DNA of 64,000 bases from Azorinus chamasolen (lineage: Eukaryota; Mollusca; Bivalvia; Cardiida; Solecurtidae): positions 62,414,953 to 62,478,952 of the forward strand of contig OY755239.1 in the NCBI GenBank assembly GCA_963576725.1, written 5' to 3'. Both the position numbers and the translations under genes were made by a program. The notes under the pieces were generated by a model. That model searched no databases and was not told where the DNA came from. It worked only from the letters and a program-made list of their open reading frames with translations. This document shows positions 30,746 through 40,478 of this stretch, in pieces (within the stretch, counting starts at the first letter, position 1; each line of letters begins with the position of its first letter).

Positions 30746-30762
30746 GGAAATATATTTGCCTA

Positions 30763-30997
30763 TTAACCCTTTCCCTGCTCTATTGTCTTTTCTCCTAAAT
30801 TTAATATCTAATGAATATTCATGAACAAAACACTTATAATGAACTATTGAAGGTGGAACATTGTAGCCATATTAGAAACTAAAGAAACAGATCTAACAAA
30901 TTGCATTAGCAAACAGAGCAGACCTGATCAGACGGCTCCTACATCTGGGTCTACTCTATTTGCAAAGATATAGAAAGGCGTATGAATTAAAGAGTTA
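30763..30997 (+). mobile_element. T1 element with half core
   Basis: TTAACCCTTTCCCTGCTCTA to ATTAAAGAGTTAA. The core reads GACGGCTCCTACATCTGGG: the right GGAGCCGTCTG arm is deleted. Confidence 0.75.
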
Positions 30998-31064
30998 AAG
31001 AATCAAACTAATGAACATATTGTCCAGATTATCCAGTGTGAAGCCATTATATGTTTATCGATGG

Positions 31065-31191
31065 ATATGTTTCTTTACTTTCCAACACGTCTACAATGAT
31101 CCACCTTCCATATTTCTTTATAACTTTTTTGTTAATGAATATTCAATAGGTATTGAAATTTTGCCTGAATATAGAACAGGGAAAGGGTTAA
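31065..31191 (-). mobile_element. T1 long-arm fragment, reverse
   Basis: CTTTACTTTCCAACACGTC to AACAGGGAAAGGGTTAA. Confidence 0.65.
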
Positions 31192-31538
31192 ACCATTACA
31201 AAACAAACTTGAATGATATGTTATGCATCCATGAATTCGCTAGCTTCCAATTGTCAAATCGGTTGCATGCCAGGATCTATTTCAACTGTTGTTGGAATTT
31301 CAACACATTTTCCACAGTCTCAAAAACTTGTACAATGTTTGTCACGATTTGCTGTTTTTAAGATAATTTAAATTGTTGGGTTTTTTTTAAGAGAATTGGG
31401 TTCAAAATTGGAACAACGAAGGCCGAAATTATTGTTGTCATTATCAATCTTAATGCTAAATGATTTTTTTTCCAGAACAAAAAAAAATTATTTGCACAAG
31501 CCTGTTGTTTCACCACTGTCGGATTTTCCAGTTTAATT
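31192..31538. other. Unassigned sequence
   Basis: Nothing recognised; the long plus-strand frame running in from 31011 is a mix of T1 arm and this DNA. Confidence 0.35.
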
Positions 31539-31622
31539 TTAACCCTTTCCCTGTTCTATGTTTATTTCAAATTTCAATACCTTTCAATCATTAACAATTT
31601 AGTTATAAAGAAATATACAAGG
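31539..31622 (+). mobile_element. T1 left-arm fragment
   Basis: TTAACCCTTTCCCTGTTCTA, lost after AAATATACAAGGTG. Confidence 0.65.
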
Positions 31623-31675
31623 TGACATTCTCAACCCTGAATTATCAACCCTGTGTGTCAATAGTCCATCAGTGT

Positions 31676-31908
31676 TTAACCCATTACCTCATTTTTAACC
31701 TATTTTTAGATACAACCTCTTTGAATAAATCTACAGAAAAGGAGCAATAATTTGAGAAAAGGAACATTTTAGAATTTTGTAGTTTGAAACCATTGTGATA
31801 AATAGAGCATTTGCTCCTATAGGAGCAAATGCTCTATTTATCACAATGGTTTCATAAAGTGATTTTTACAGAGTCGTCAAAAGTCGTCAATATGAGGGAA
31901 TGTGTTAA
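31676..31908 (+). mobile_element. T3 element, full length, reference copy
   Basis: 233 bp from TTAACCCATTACCTCATTTT to GAGGGAATGTGTTAA. Perfect palindrome GAAACCATTGTGATAAATAG...TTTC around GCTCCTATAGGAGC (31784-31852). Confidence 0.9.
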
Positions 31909-31962
31909 CTATAGAGTCCAATCAGTATGACAAGCTTATACTTGCTAGATGGATCTTAAGTG

Positions 31963-32036
31963 CCAAACAGTGCAGACCCTGATCACAGGACTCCTCTAGG
32001 AGCCCTCTGATCTGGGTCTACACTGTTTGCAAATGA
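31963..32036. mobile_element. Core fragment, 51.75-kb type
   Basis: CCAAACAGTGCAGACCCTGA pairs with GGGTCTACACTGTTTG around GACTCCTCTAGGAG. Confidence 0.65.
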
Positions 32037-32325
32037 CAACGCATGTGTCTCCCAGGTTGAAAGACTTAATTAATCTCTGTGAACGAGCTATTTTTCACAT
32101 GTCAAATTTGCACAATGTTGGATTTTTTTTATCAGCAATCTTGCATTTTAACACACTATGTCCCTATAGCTGTTCATTTTTGTTCAAATTAAACTAAAAA
32201 CAATTAGTGCTTTAGCAGAGTAACACTTAAGGATTACTATTCCGTCACCTGTCTGTCCATCCATCAATTTCTATATCTTAATATCATTTGCAAATTATTA
32301 TACTTGCAATTAACCGTTTATATTA
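32037..32325. other. Unassigned sequence
   Basis: No feature recognised. Confidence 0.4.
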
Positions 32326-32435
32326 CTCCATAAATATTCCTTTCTATGCCTTTGCAAACAGAGAAGACCATGATCAAATGTAGGAGCTGTCTGATCAGGG
32401 TCTACTCTATTTGCTTATGATATGATATATGATAT
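32326..32435 (-). mobile_element. T2 half element
   Basis: TATTACTCCATAAATATTCC, left hairpin arm shortened (GACCATGATCAAATGTAGGA). Confidence 0.6.
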
Positions 32436-32488
32436 ATGACCCATGTGTCACTGTTAACAAGAAAAGCTTTGGCAGCAATGATGATAGA

Positions 32489-32550
32489 AACTTTACATTC
32501 AGATGATTTATATAACTCTACATTCAGATGATTTATATAACTCCATAAGC
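32489..32550. repeat. Two tandem 29-bp units inside a T2 arm
   Basis: CATTCAGATGATTTATATAA twice. Confidence 0.7.
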
Positions 32551-32655
32551 AAACAGAGCAAACCCTGATCAGACAGCTCCTACAGGAGCTGTCTTATCTG
32601 GGTCTACTCTGTTTGCAAAGGTGCCAAAAGCCGTCAATATGAAGGTATGGGCTAT
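32540..32655 (+). mobile_element. T2 core joined to a T3 right arm
   Basis: AGCAAACAGAGCAAACCCTG hairpin, then GGTGCCAAAAGCCGTCAATA, which is the T3 right arm, ending AAGGTATGGG. Confidence 0.65.
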
Positions 32656-32990
32656 ATAACAGCAGGGACGGGAAGAAAAATCCAAATACAAGCCTTTCCC
32701 CATGTTTGTTTCTGGAGGTGTAATAAAAACATTGAATTGTTTGAAGGAGCAAACCATTTTTTTCCAAATGAGCCTCTAGACGCCATTTCCTTCAAAGTGC
32801 AATATGAACAGCCGACATAAATGTCCTTTTTGATTGAGAAACAATTTCTAACAGATAAATGACATAAACAGGGAGACATTATGACTGACCAAATAGGCAA
32901 TCTCTGATTACATCTATCTCTGTACTGCCATAATAGTCTCCATCACTCTAAATGGCAGGCACTGAGAACACCAAACATTACAGTAAAACC
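32656..32990. other. Unassigned sequence
   Basis: An 82-codon minus-strand frame crosses it (32652-32900). No convincing splice pair or family. Confidence 0.3.
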
Positions 32991-33124
32991 TCTCAAAAGG
33001 ATCCACTCTGGCTCGAGGTTATGAAACTTTTTGCTTGAGTCTGAGATCATTCTCAAGCATCTGATTGGTCAGATTCTGAGCTTGCTCAGACTCAGAAGAT
33101 TATAACCTTGGACCAAGAAGTCTT

Positions 33125-33720
33125 TACAAACAAGTGATACAGCACAAAACAAGATGAAAGGAACACAAAAGAGCCCCAAAAGAAGCTCTTCTATCAGTCT
33201 TTAACAACAGGTATTAACACAAAACAAAATGAAAGGAACACCAAAAAGCTCCAAAAGATAAGCTCTTATATCAGCCCTTAAGGAAAGGTGGTGACACAAA
33301 ACAAAATGAAAGGAACACCAAAAAGTTCCAATGTAAAAGTTGGTGACAAACAGACAAACCAACCAAACAACTGGCAGAGAAAAAACAAATATGAACTTTG
33401 ACTTTGATGTATGACCTTGACATTACTAAGTCACCATTAAAAATGTTTGCCTCCATAAGTTGCACATGCTTGCCCAGTTTGAAGTATGTATGTGCACAGA
33501 GACGACAAAATTATTGCCAACATTAAAGTTGTGACAGTCAAACCAATAAACCAACAGACAGAGCAAAAACAATATGCCCCCCAATCCCAGATCTGAAGGG
33601 GCATAAAAAACTGTAAAAGAAGCTTAATTATCAGTCTTTCCCAACTGGTGGTTGCACAAAACATGATAAAATGAATGCAAACAAGCTCTAAAAGAAGCTT
33701 TCCCTGACTTCTTTGTGCTA
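33125..33720. repeat. About 80-bp tandem units interrupted by an R-type fragment
   Basis: ACACAAAACAAAATGAAAGG units at about 33135, 33218 and 33296, and decayed ones after 33600. An R-type fragment (about 33330-33605) with AAACAGACAAACCAACC and a CAATATGCCCCCCAATCC / GGGGCATAA hairpin sits between. Confidence 0.6.
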
Positions 33721-33740
33721 TATAAGCAACTATCTCTTAC

Positions 33741-34457
33741 GCCTAGTTTACATTTGCATCGGAGGTCGTACGATTTCTTTGTCTACGATTTTCCTACAAT
33801 ATTTTTTTGCACTGTAGAAGTCTACAGACTGCGCTGTTTTTTTGCTTACATTGTCTACGATCATTGTATGATTATTTGAGTATACTGATCGGGGTTTATC
33901 CGTACGATGGCTGAGCGGCGACCGTACAGAGGTCATGGGATCTCCGTGTAGTCAACCCGCTGTCTCCGCTTGGATAAGTCGATTGTCAAATAATGTGCGG
34001 GAAATGTCAAATAGATATGAACCCATCAGAAATCTCAAAATCGCCACACAGCCATCGTGTCATCGCTGTGAGGTTGCTGCAGGATGACCCTGCAATTTAT
34101 TTATAAGAGTATTGCACTGACACCGAGCGGCAGCCTTGCGATGATCATGCGATGACTGTACGATTTTTTTTGGCTACAATGTCCATAGAATATCGGTCGT
34201 TTTCCGCACGATCCTCGTGCGGCCTCCATATGAGTACAATGCCTGTAACCATTTGTTTATGGGCAGCGGGCTTGCGATTTTTGAAATTATGTATAACTTT
34301 TTTTATCACAAATTGCAGGGGCTGCGGTGGCCTGGAATCTTTAAGAAAATCAGCGCCCGCCCGCCCGCCTGCCTCCATACGGAGACCACACGTAAAGGCC
34401 CTCACTACATGTCTATGGGCACCGTAAACTCATTGCAAGGCAAATGTAAACTAGGCA
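33741..34457 (+). mobile_element. 715-bp TIR element
   Basis: GCCTAGTTTACATTTGC at the left and GCAAATGTAAACTAGGC at the right are perfect inverted repeats. The interior is CpG-rich with repeated TACGATT motifs. Frames of 86-91 codons overlap on both strands, as expected from few stops in GC-rich DNA. Confidence 0.7.
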
Positions 34458-34495
34458 TTACAATGACAAACATGTTTATTCAATAACTGGTTGCT

Positions 34496-34742
34496 TTAAC
34501 CAATCATTCCATAAATATTCATCAATGGAATGATGACATTATTAATATTAAAAAAAAATTAAATTGCATATTTATCAGCATGTGAAGTTTTTGCCAGAGC
34601 AAAAATTGTAGAACAAGATCTGTATTATTCCATAAGCAAACAGATCAGACCCAGATCAGACGGCTCCTATAAGAGTCGTCTGATCTGGGTCTGCTCTGTT
34701 TACAAATACATGAAAAGGCGTATTGATGGAGTAAAGGGTTAA
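34496..34742 (+). mobile_element. T2 element, full length
   Basis: TTAACCAATCATTCCATAAA to GATGGAGTAAAGGGTTAA; palindrome around GGCTCCTATAAGAGTC. Confidence 0.85.
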
Positions 34743-35189
34743 TGAGGTTCTCACTGTATGTCAAATGGTCTCAGCAAACAGCATTACTTTTGCTTATCAG
34801 AATAACAATTGTCTTATCTTACAATGGAAACATAAACATTACAGAGGAGACTAAAATGCCCAATTATGTACAATACCGTATTTCACAGAGTTCTTCATGA
34901 AACTCTATAGCAGTATTTTAGTATACATGTACTTTAACAGATCAAACATGCTATTTAAGCTAATCTGGGGGTGGTCACTATTGTTGTCTAGGGATAGGCA
35001 TTGAATCATTATGTTCCATTTTAAAAATTTGATGAATGCTGCAAAGGGGGCCCTATTTTTATCATGTAAACTGAGCACTTCCTGTAGATCTCCCTTACAA
35101 TAATTCTAGAATAAAAATTCAAATAAAAAATCTAAAATTAAAATTCTGATAAAAGTTCTAAAATAAAAATTCTGACAACAAGATGTGAA
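34743..35189. other. Unassigned sequence
   Basis: Ends with an AAAATTC/ATAAA simple-repeat stretch (35105-35175). No gene seen. Confidence 0.4.
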
Positions 35190-35345
35190 TCACTATGCGA
35201 CCTTAGACCTTGATGTATGACCTTGACCTTAATTTTCATCACCCCTAAAAATAATATATGCCTCCATAAGTAACACATGCATGTAAAGTTTGAAATATGT
35301 AAGTGCGATGGGGTGGGAGTGTAGGTGGGGGAGAGCAGGGACAGG
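35190..35345 (+). mobile_element. R-type fragment
   Basis: TGACCTTAGACCTTGATGTA, TATGCCTCCATAAGTAACAC, then a GGGACAGGGACAGGGAC tract. Confidence 0.5.
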
Positions 35346-35394
35346 GACAGGGACACGGTACTGTAACAAATGAGCTTAAAAAAGATGCACAAAC

Positions 35395-35604
35395 CTTGGA
35401 TTCCTGCTTCCCAATAGTAAGTACCATCTCTGCTAATGAGCTGAAGTCAAGATTTGACTGCTGACTCTTAAGACAGAGCGATAATGCCAGCTTACACAAG
35501 CTGCTACCATGGCAAAGGTCAAGGTCATCATGGCAGTTGGCATAAGCGTACATCAAATGTAAACAGAACTGAGCTGTTTCAGCAATTCTTTGAAAAGTAG
35601 AAAC
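35395..35604 (-). CDS. Candidate internal coding exon, 70 codons
   Basis: On the minus strand, TTTATCTTTATCTTTCAG (AG = 35605-35606) precedes 210 nt of open frame ending at a donor CCAAG|GTTTGT (GT = 35393-35394). It encodes 70 residues beginning VSTFQRIAETAQFCLHLMYA and ending AEMVLTIGKQESK. The length is an exact multiple of three, phase 0 at both ends. Composition is protein-like and rich in Leu, Ser and Cys, probably helical. No other copy exists in the window, and T/R repeats stop short of it. An alternative donor at AGATG|GTACTT would shorten it by 30 nt. Family not recognised. The phase fits splicing to the exon at 181-268. Confidence 0.55.
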
Positions 35605-35606
35605 CT

Positions 35607-36155
35607 GAAAGATAAAGATAAAAATACATTAGAATTTAGAAATCATCAAAACCAATCATACTAAAACTATTTGGAAGTAATTTGACTAAATGTTTCAAAC
35701 AAAGGACTGCAACTGGTGATCCAAGGTCAATACAAGCAAAAAATGCAGAAATCGCATTAAAGCTGGATTTTTTTTTGTGATAACAATTTACCTAATGATT
35801 TTTTATTGATACAGGTTTTATACCTCGTTTCAACACAGAGTTTCAGTTAATTCAAACGTTAAACTAATTACAGATAGAGGAAGACCCAAGGTGCAATATG
35901 AAACCTAAAACATTATACCTGAATCATAATTGGCACCTGAGTAGAAAGACTGAACATCCTCAAGTCAGCTGGAAGGTTTCCGCATGAATTTATACTCCAT
36001 GAATTTTTAATGATACAATGTTAATTATGTATTTGCAATTTTATAATTTTATCACCATGTTAATATTAAGTTTCTGTAGTTCACATTATAGAAAGCGTTA
36101 AAAAACCTCTTGGCAAATACGTCTTATTAGGACAGTACTGTTAAAAACAGCCGAG
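35607..36155. other. Unique sequence upstream of the minus-strand exon
   Basis: Presumed intron. AT-rich, with the polypyrimidine acceptor at its left edge. Confidence 0.4.
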
Positions 36156-37085
36156 TTTTCAAAATATAGATCTTGACCTTGCCCCAATTTCATGTATCCT
36201 TGTATCAACTGAAAGGTCTTCACCAAAGCTATCTCCATACCATATATGAACTGTCTAGCATATGTGGTTCAGAAGTTAGGACAAAATATTGAAGTTTTTC
36301 AATGATGGCCAACTTGTCAAAATAGTAAGTGACCTTGGCCTAATTTCAAATATCTTTATATCAACTGAAAGGCCTTAATACCAAAGTCATCTGTATACCA
36401 ACGATGAATTGCCTAGCAATTGTAGTTCAGAAGTTTAAGTATCCTTAAATCAAGTGAAAGGCCTTCACCTAAGCTACCTGAATACCAAATATGAATGGTC
36501 TAGCTTAAGTTATTCAGAAGTTATAAGCAATGTTAACTCGGCACACCACCCGCCAGCCTGCCCAACCCCACCCCAGTCCGGTTTTCGCCAAACTATAAGC
36601 CGAGATTTTTCTCAAAATATCTTGCTAATAAGTGCTACCTGCAGGGCCAAATTTCTTCATGGTACTAAACATAGTTTCACAGAAAAATTCCAAACAGTTT
36701 CCGCGATATGTCTCCGGATGGACAAAAACATTATTTTTTTGGCAAACAAGGGGGCATAGCTCTGGTGTTTTTCCAAGGTCAATGTGAATGATACTTGCAG
36801 GGCTATGTTTCTTTATGCTAAATCACTTTATGAAACCATTGTGATAAATAGAGCATTTGCTCCTATAGGAGCAAATTCTCTATTTATCACAATGGTTTCA
36901 AAACTATACAATTCTAAACTTTTCCTTTTCCCTAGTAAATGCTCCTTTTCTGTAGAATTAATTAAGAGGTTCAGGGTCTAAAAATAGCATATGGAGGAAT
37001 GGGGTAAAATCTTTCTGAGATATGACTTCGGGATACACAGACACACGGACCGACGGATAACACTAAAACCATATCCCTTTGCCTT
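36156..37085 (+). mobile_element. R element with about 120-bp units
   Basis: Units keyed by TATCAACTGAAAGGCCTTAA / TCAAGTGAAAGGCCTTCACC at about 36200, 36360 and 36450. The 3' part has ACACAGACACACGGACCGAC and a closing CCCTTTGCCTTTGGTGGGAG segment. T3 is nested inside. Confidence 0.6.
36826..37007 (-). mobile_element. T3 element nested in the R element, left arm short
   Basis: TCACTTTATGAAACCATTGT, perfect core GCTCCTATAGGAGC, right end GGAGGAATGGGGTAAA. Confidence 0.75.
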
Positions 37086-37102
37086 TGGTGGGAGATAACA
37101 AA

Positions 37103-37637
37103 GTAGACCAAGATCAGAAAGCTCCTACTCGGGGTGTCTCACTGATCAGAAAGCTCCTACTGGGGGTGTCTCACTGATCAGAAAGCTCCTACTGGGGGTG
37201 TCTCACTGATCAGAAAACTCCTACTCGGGGTGTCTCACTGATCAGAAAGCTCCTACTGGGGGTGTCTCACTGATCAGAAAGCTCCTACTGGGGGTGTCAC
37301 ACTGATCAGAAAGCTCCTACTGGGGTGTCTCACTGATCAGAAAGCTCCAACTGGCGGTGTCTCACTGATCAGAAAGCTCCTACTGGGGGTGTCTCATTGA
37401 TCAGAAAGCTCCTACTGGGGTGTCTCACTGATGAGAAAGCTCCAACTGGCGGTGTCTCACTGATCAGAAAGCTCCTACTTGGGTGTCTCACTGATCAGAA
37501 AGCTCCTACTGGGGGTGTCTCATTGATCAGAAAGCTCCTACTGGGGTGTCTCACTGATCAGAAAGCTCCTACTAGGGGTGTCTCACTGATCAGAAGCTCC
37601 TACTGGGGTGTCTCACTGATCAGAAAGCTCCTAAATT
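37103..37637. repeat. 31-32-bp tandem array, 16 full units and a partial
   Basis: Unit GATCAGAAAGCTCCTACTGG plus GGGTGTCTCACT. GATCAGAAAGCTCC matches a hairpin arm of T1/T2 (GATCAGACGGCTCC). Variant units (CCAACTGGCGG; CTCATT) recur in the same order, a short higher-order pattern. The 82-codon frame through it is a product of the repeat. Confidence 0.9.
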
Positions 37638-37641
37638 TATA

Positions 37642-37995
37642 TTAACACTTTTACCTATTCTATGTTTATTCTAAATTCCCATAACTACTGAATATTCATG
37701 GACCAAACAGTTATGATGAAATCTTGAAGGTAGAACATTGTAGCTATTCTAGAAACTCAAGAGAGAGAGACCTATCAAATTCTATTAGCAAAAAGAACAG
37801 ACCCTGATCAGATGACTCCTACAGGATCTGGGGCTACTCTTGCTTATAAAATTATTATAGATCTGACTCTCATTAACAGTTTCGACCAATACCAAAAAAT
37901 CCTGTTTACATAATTATTCCATTATAAAAATTCAGCTAATAAATATTCATGATGTCATTATTCCTTACATGAATATTAAACAGGGAAAGTGTTAA
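37642..37995 (+). mobile_element. T1/T2 chimera with two long arms
   Basis: Left arm is T1 (TTAACACTTTTACCTATTCT, AATATTCATGGACCAAACAG). Right arm is reverse T2 (GATGTCATTATTCCTTACAT), ending AACAGGGAAAGTGTTAA. The core between is damaged (GACTCCTACAGGATC). Confidence 0.75.
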
Positions 37996-38320
37996 TAGAA
38001 ATGAGAAGAAATATGTTTATAAGTGAGAATTAGAATACCTTTCTGTATGTATACTACTATTTGTATATCAAGTTTGCAAACACATATTTCATGTTGCTAA
38101 TTCTAATTTGTTAATGCCGATTTCATAATTTTAATGTGCAAGAAATTAACTTCATTTACGTGAAGATATTATCCAAATATCCGACAAACAATTCTGCTTT
38201 AATCCTATTAGGAGTATCTGATTTAGGTATTTGATCATTAAATTTACCATGCTAATTAATTTGAACTTCTGTTGATATTTGAAAATAGTATTGATCAAAT
38301 TGAACTGCAGAGTATTCACC
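37996..38320. other. Unassigned sequence
   Basis: AT-rich, nothing recognised. Confidence 0.4.
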
Positions 38321-38322
38321 TA

Positions 38323-38790
38323 CAGTAGAACCTGTCTTAACCCATTACCTCATAAGCTATTTTTAGATCCAACCTCTTTGAATAAATCTACCAAAAATGA
38401 ACATTAACTAGAGAAAGGGAACATTTTAGAATCTTGTAGTTTGAAACCATTGTGATCAATAGAGCATTTGCTCCTATAGGAAACCTGTGATAAATAGAGC
38501 AGTTGCTCCTATATGAGCAAATGCTCTATTTATCACAATGGTTTCAAAAAGTGACTTTTTCATATGCGTAGAAAGGCTTATTTCAATAATGGAGGAAAGG
38601 GTAAAGCTGTGATCAAAAATATCTAATAATGGGTCTATAAGGAAGGTGGTAGCTTAATGCAGGTCAAAATTAATGCAGAAAGCTCCTATAGGAGCTTTCT
38701 GCATTAATTTTGCCCTGCATTAAGCAACCACCAGCTTTTTAACACTCCTTTGATCAATAAATGAATGGTCGTTTAAGACAGGTTCTACTC
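38323..38790 (+). mobile_element. P1 element with a T3 inserted at TTAA
   Basis: TA|CAGTAGAACCTGTCTTAA at the left and AGACAGGTTCTACTCTG at the right. Core is an 85-bp near-perfect palindrome around GAAAGCTCCTATAGGAGCTT (38648-38732). T3 occupies 38337-38604. Confidence 0.8.
38337..38604 (+). mobile_element. T3 element nested in P1, core partly duplicated
   Basis: TTAACCCATTACCTCATAAG to GGAGGAAAGGGTAA. The left hairpin arm occurs twice (GTGATCAATAGAGCATTTGC; GTGATAAATAGAGCAGTTGC). Confidence 0.8.
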
Positions 38791-38912
38791 TGATATTCAC
38801 TATGCCCAAATATGAAGCCCAAAATTAATATGATAACTCGATTTTGTGAAGAAATTAAATAAAGTTCTACATTAAAAACAAATAAGTCTGCAGATAATGC
38901 TTAGAACATATC

Positions 38913-38975
38913 ACGAGGGCTTGGTGCAAAACTATTCTAACTCCTTCACTTTGAATAGTTTTGCACCCACCCCTC
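38913..38975. mobile_element. S8 element with internal deletion
   Basis: GAGGGCTTGGTGCAAAACTA to AATAGTTTTGCACCCACCCC; the inner part of one arm is missing. Confidence 0.7.
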
Positions 38976-38993
38976 AAAATTTCAGCAAAGATA

Positions 38994-39214
38994 TTAACCC
39001 TTTACTGCATGAATATTCATGTAAGAAATAATGGTGTCATGATTATCAATTAGATTGATTGTTATAATAGAGCACAGGACACAGGAATTTTTGGCCATGG
39101 CATTGTACCATAAAGTATATCATAACCAAACAGAGCAGACAGATCCTACAGGAGCCATCTGATCTGGGTTCCTCTGTTTGCAAAGGTGACGGTATTCATA
39201 GAGTAAAGTGTCAA
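38994..39214 (+). mobile_element. T2 element, core damaged
   Basis: TTAACCCTTTACTGCATGAA to CATAGAGTAAAGTGTCAA; core GATCCTACAGGAGCC has lost part of the left arm. Confidence 0.8.
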
Positions 39215-39276
39215 TTTATAGAATAAAGTATTGATTTATAGAGTAAAGTGTTAATTTATAGAGTAAAGTATTAATT
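39197..39276. repeat. Four tandem copies of the T2 terminal 20 bp
   Basis: TTTATAGAGTAAAGTGTTAA repeated with small changes directly after the T2 right end. Confidence 0.8.
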
Positions 39277-39397
39277 TCTACATGTAACAAATGTAATGAC
39301 TTGACCTCTGAATGTGACCTTCAGACACTGGCCAATGGGAAATGAGAATATGCTACACTTATACAATACAGAAAAATTACCCTTCATTGTTTAAAAA

Positions 39398-39635
39398 ATC
39401 CTTTACTCTATAAATATGCTTTTCAATGCCTTTGCAAACACAGTAGACCCAGATCAGATGGCTCATGTAGGTGTCCTTTAATCAAGGTCAGCTCTGTTTG
39501 CTAATTGTATTATATAGATCTGATTCTGCAGTTTTATCAGAGCCAAAACCTTTCTTGTTGGTATTAAAAAAATAAAATATTTTTATATACATTATTTCTT
39601 ACATATTAAATATTCATGGAATGATTCAGGGTTAA
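39398..39635 (-). mobile_element. T2 element, reverse
   Basis: TCCTTTACTCTATAAATATG to ATGATTCAGGGTTAA; core decayed around GCTCATGTAGG. Confidence 0.75.
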
Positions 39636-39664
39636 CAGTCAAATTACAGTAGAACCTGTCTTAA

Positions 39665-39921
39665 TTAATCCTTTCCTTCACAAATATTTATGTAAGAAAT
39701 AATGAAGTCAGTTGAATGTTAATTATTAGATTAATTTGTTATTACAGCACATGAACACAAGAATTTTTAACCATGGCAGAAACTGCAGAATGTTATCTAT
39801 ATTATAAGCAAACAGAGCAGACCCTGATCAGATGATTCCTCTAGGAGCCGTCTGATCATGACCTGGTTCTACTCTGTTTGCAAACGGCATAAAAAATCGT
39901 ATTTATGGAGTAAAGGGTTAA
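39665..39921 (+). mobile_element. T2 element nested in the P1 left arm
   Basis: TTAATCCTTTCCTTCACAAA to ATGGAGTAAAGGGTTAA; the P1 arm resumes GCAACC. Confidence 0.8.
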
Positions 39922-40115
39922 GCAACCTTATATTGATTGGATACAGGAATCTTAAAAAGCAGGTGATTGCTTAATGCATGGCAAAATTAATGCAGAAAGC
40001 TCCTATAGGTCCTATAGGAGCTTTCTGCATTAATTTTGCCCTACATAACTTTTGACCTGCATTAAGCTATCACCTGCCTTATAGGCCCTTATTCAGACCC
40101 CTTTCTATTGGTTGC

Positions 40116-40366
40116 TTAACCCTTTGCTTGATAATCGCGTCGATATACCTACCTGTAAATAGTGAAGACCCAGATGAGACAGCTCCTACAGGAGCTGTCT
40201 CATCAGGGTCTGCAATATTTACAAGTTGATTGTGCAACCAGTGAACTCCACAGCAGTGATTGCACAGCACAATACATGTACACAGTGAAGATATATGTAG
40301 TTATACAACAGGGCATGGGTAAAGAAGGAGAAATGTATTTTAAAATTCAGCAAGAGAAGGGTTTAG
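40116..40366 (-). mobile_element. T4 element nested in the P1 right arm
   Basis: TTAACCCTTTGCTTGATAAT to AGAGAAGGGTTTA; the P1 arm resumes GACACTGGTTCTACTG. It carries the T4 open frame MKTQMRQLLQELSHQGLQYL on the plus strand. Confidence 0.8.
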
Positions 40367-40478
40367 ACACTGGTTCTACTGTAGTATCAAAGGGTAATAA
40401 TTAGCTGTAGACTTAATGAATGACAAACAGTGCAGAAACTTATCAAAAGAACTCCTGCAGAAAACTACAGTTAGTAAA

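Larger units (their letters stand above)
39647..40382 (+). mobile_element. P1 element with T insertions in both terminal arms
   Basis: TA|CAGTAGAACCTGTCTTAA at the left, CACTGGTTCTACTG|TA at the right. T2 (39665-39921) sits in the left arm and T4 (40116-40366) in the right arm, at mirror-image TTAA sites. The core palindrome has an extra GTCCTATAG. Confidence 0.8.

Noticed and set aside
34145..34427. Overlapping 86-91-codon frames on both strands
   Set aside because: They lie inside the CpG-rich TIR element, where few stop codons are expected.
37397..37645. 82-codon repetitive frame
   Set aside because: Arises from the 31-32-bp tandem array, whose units are not multiples of three throughout.
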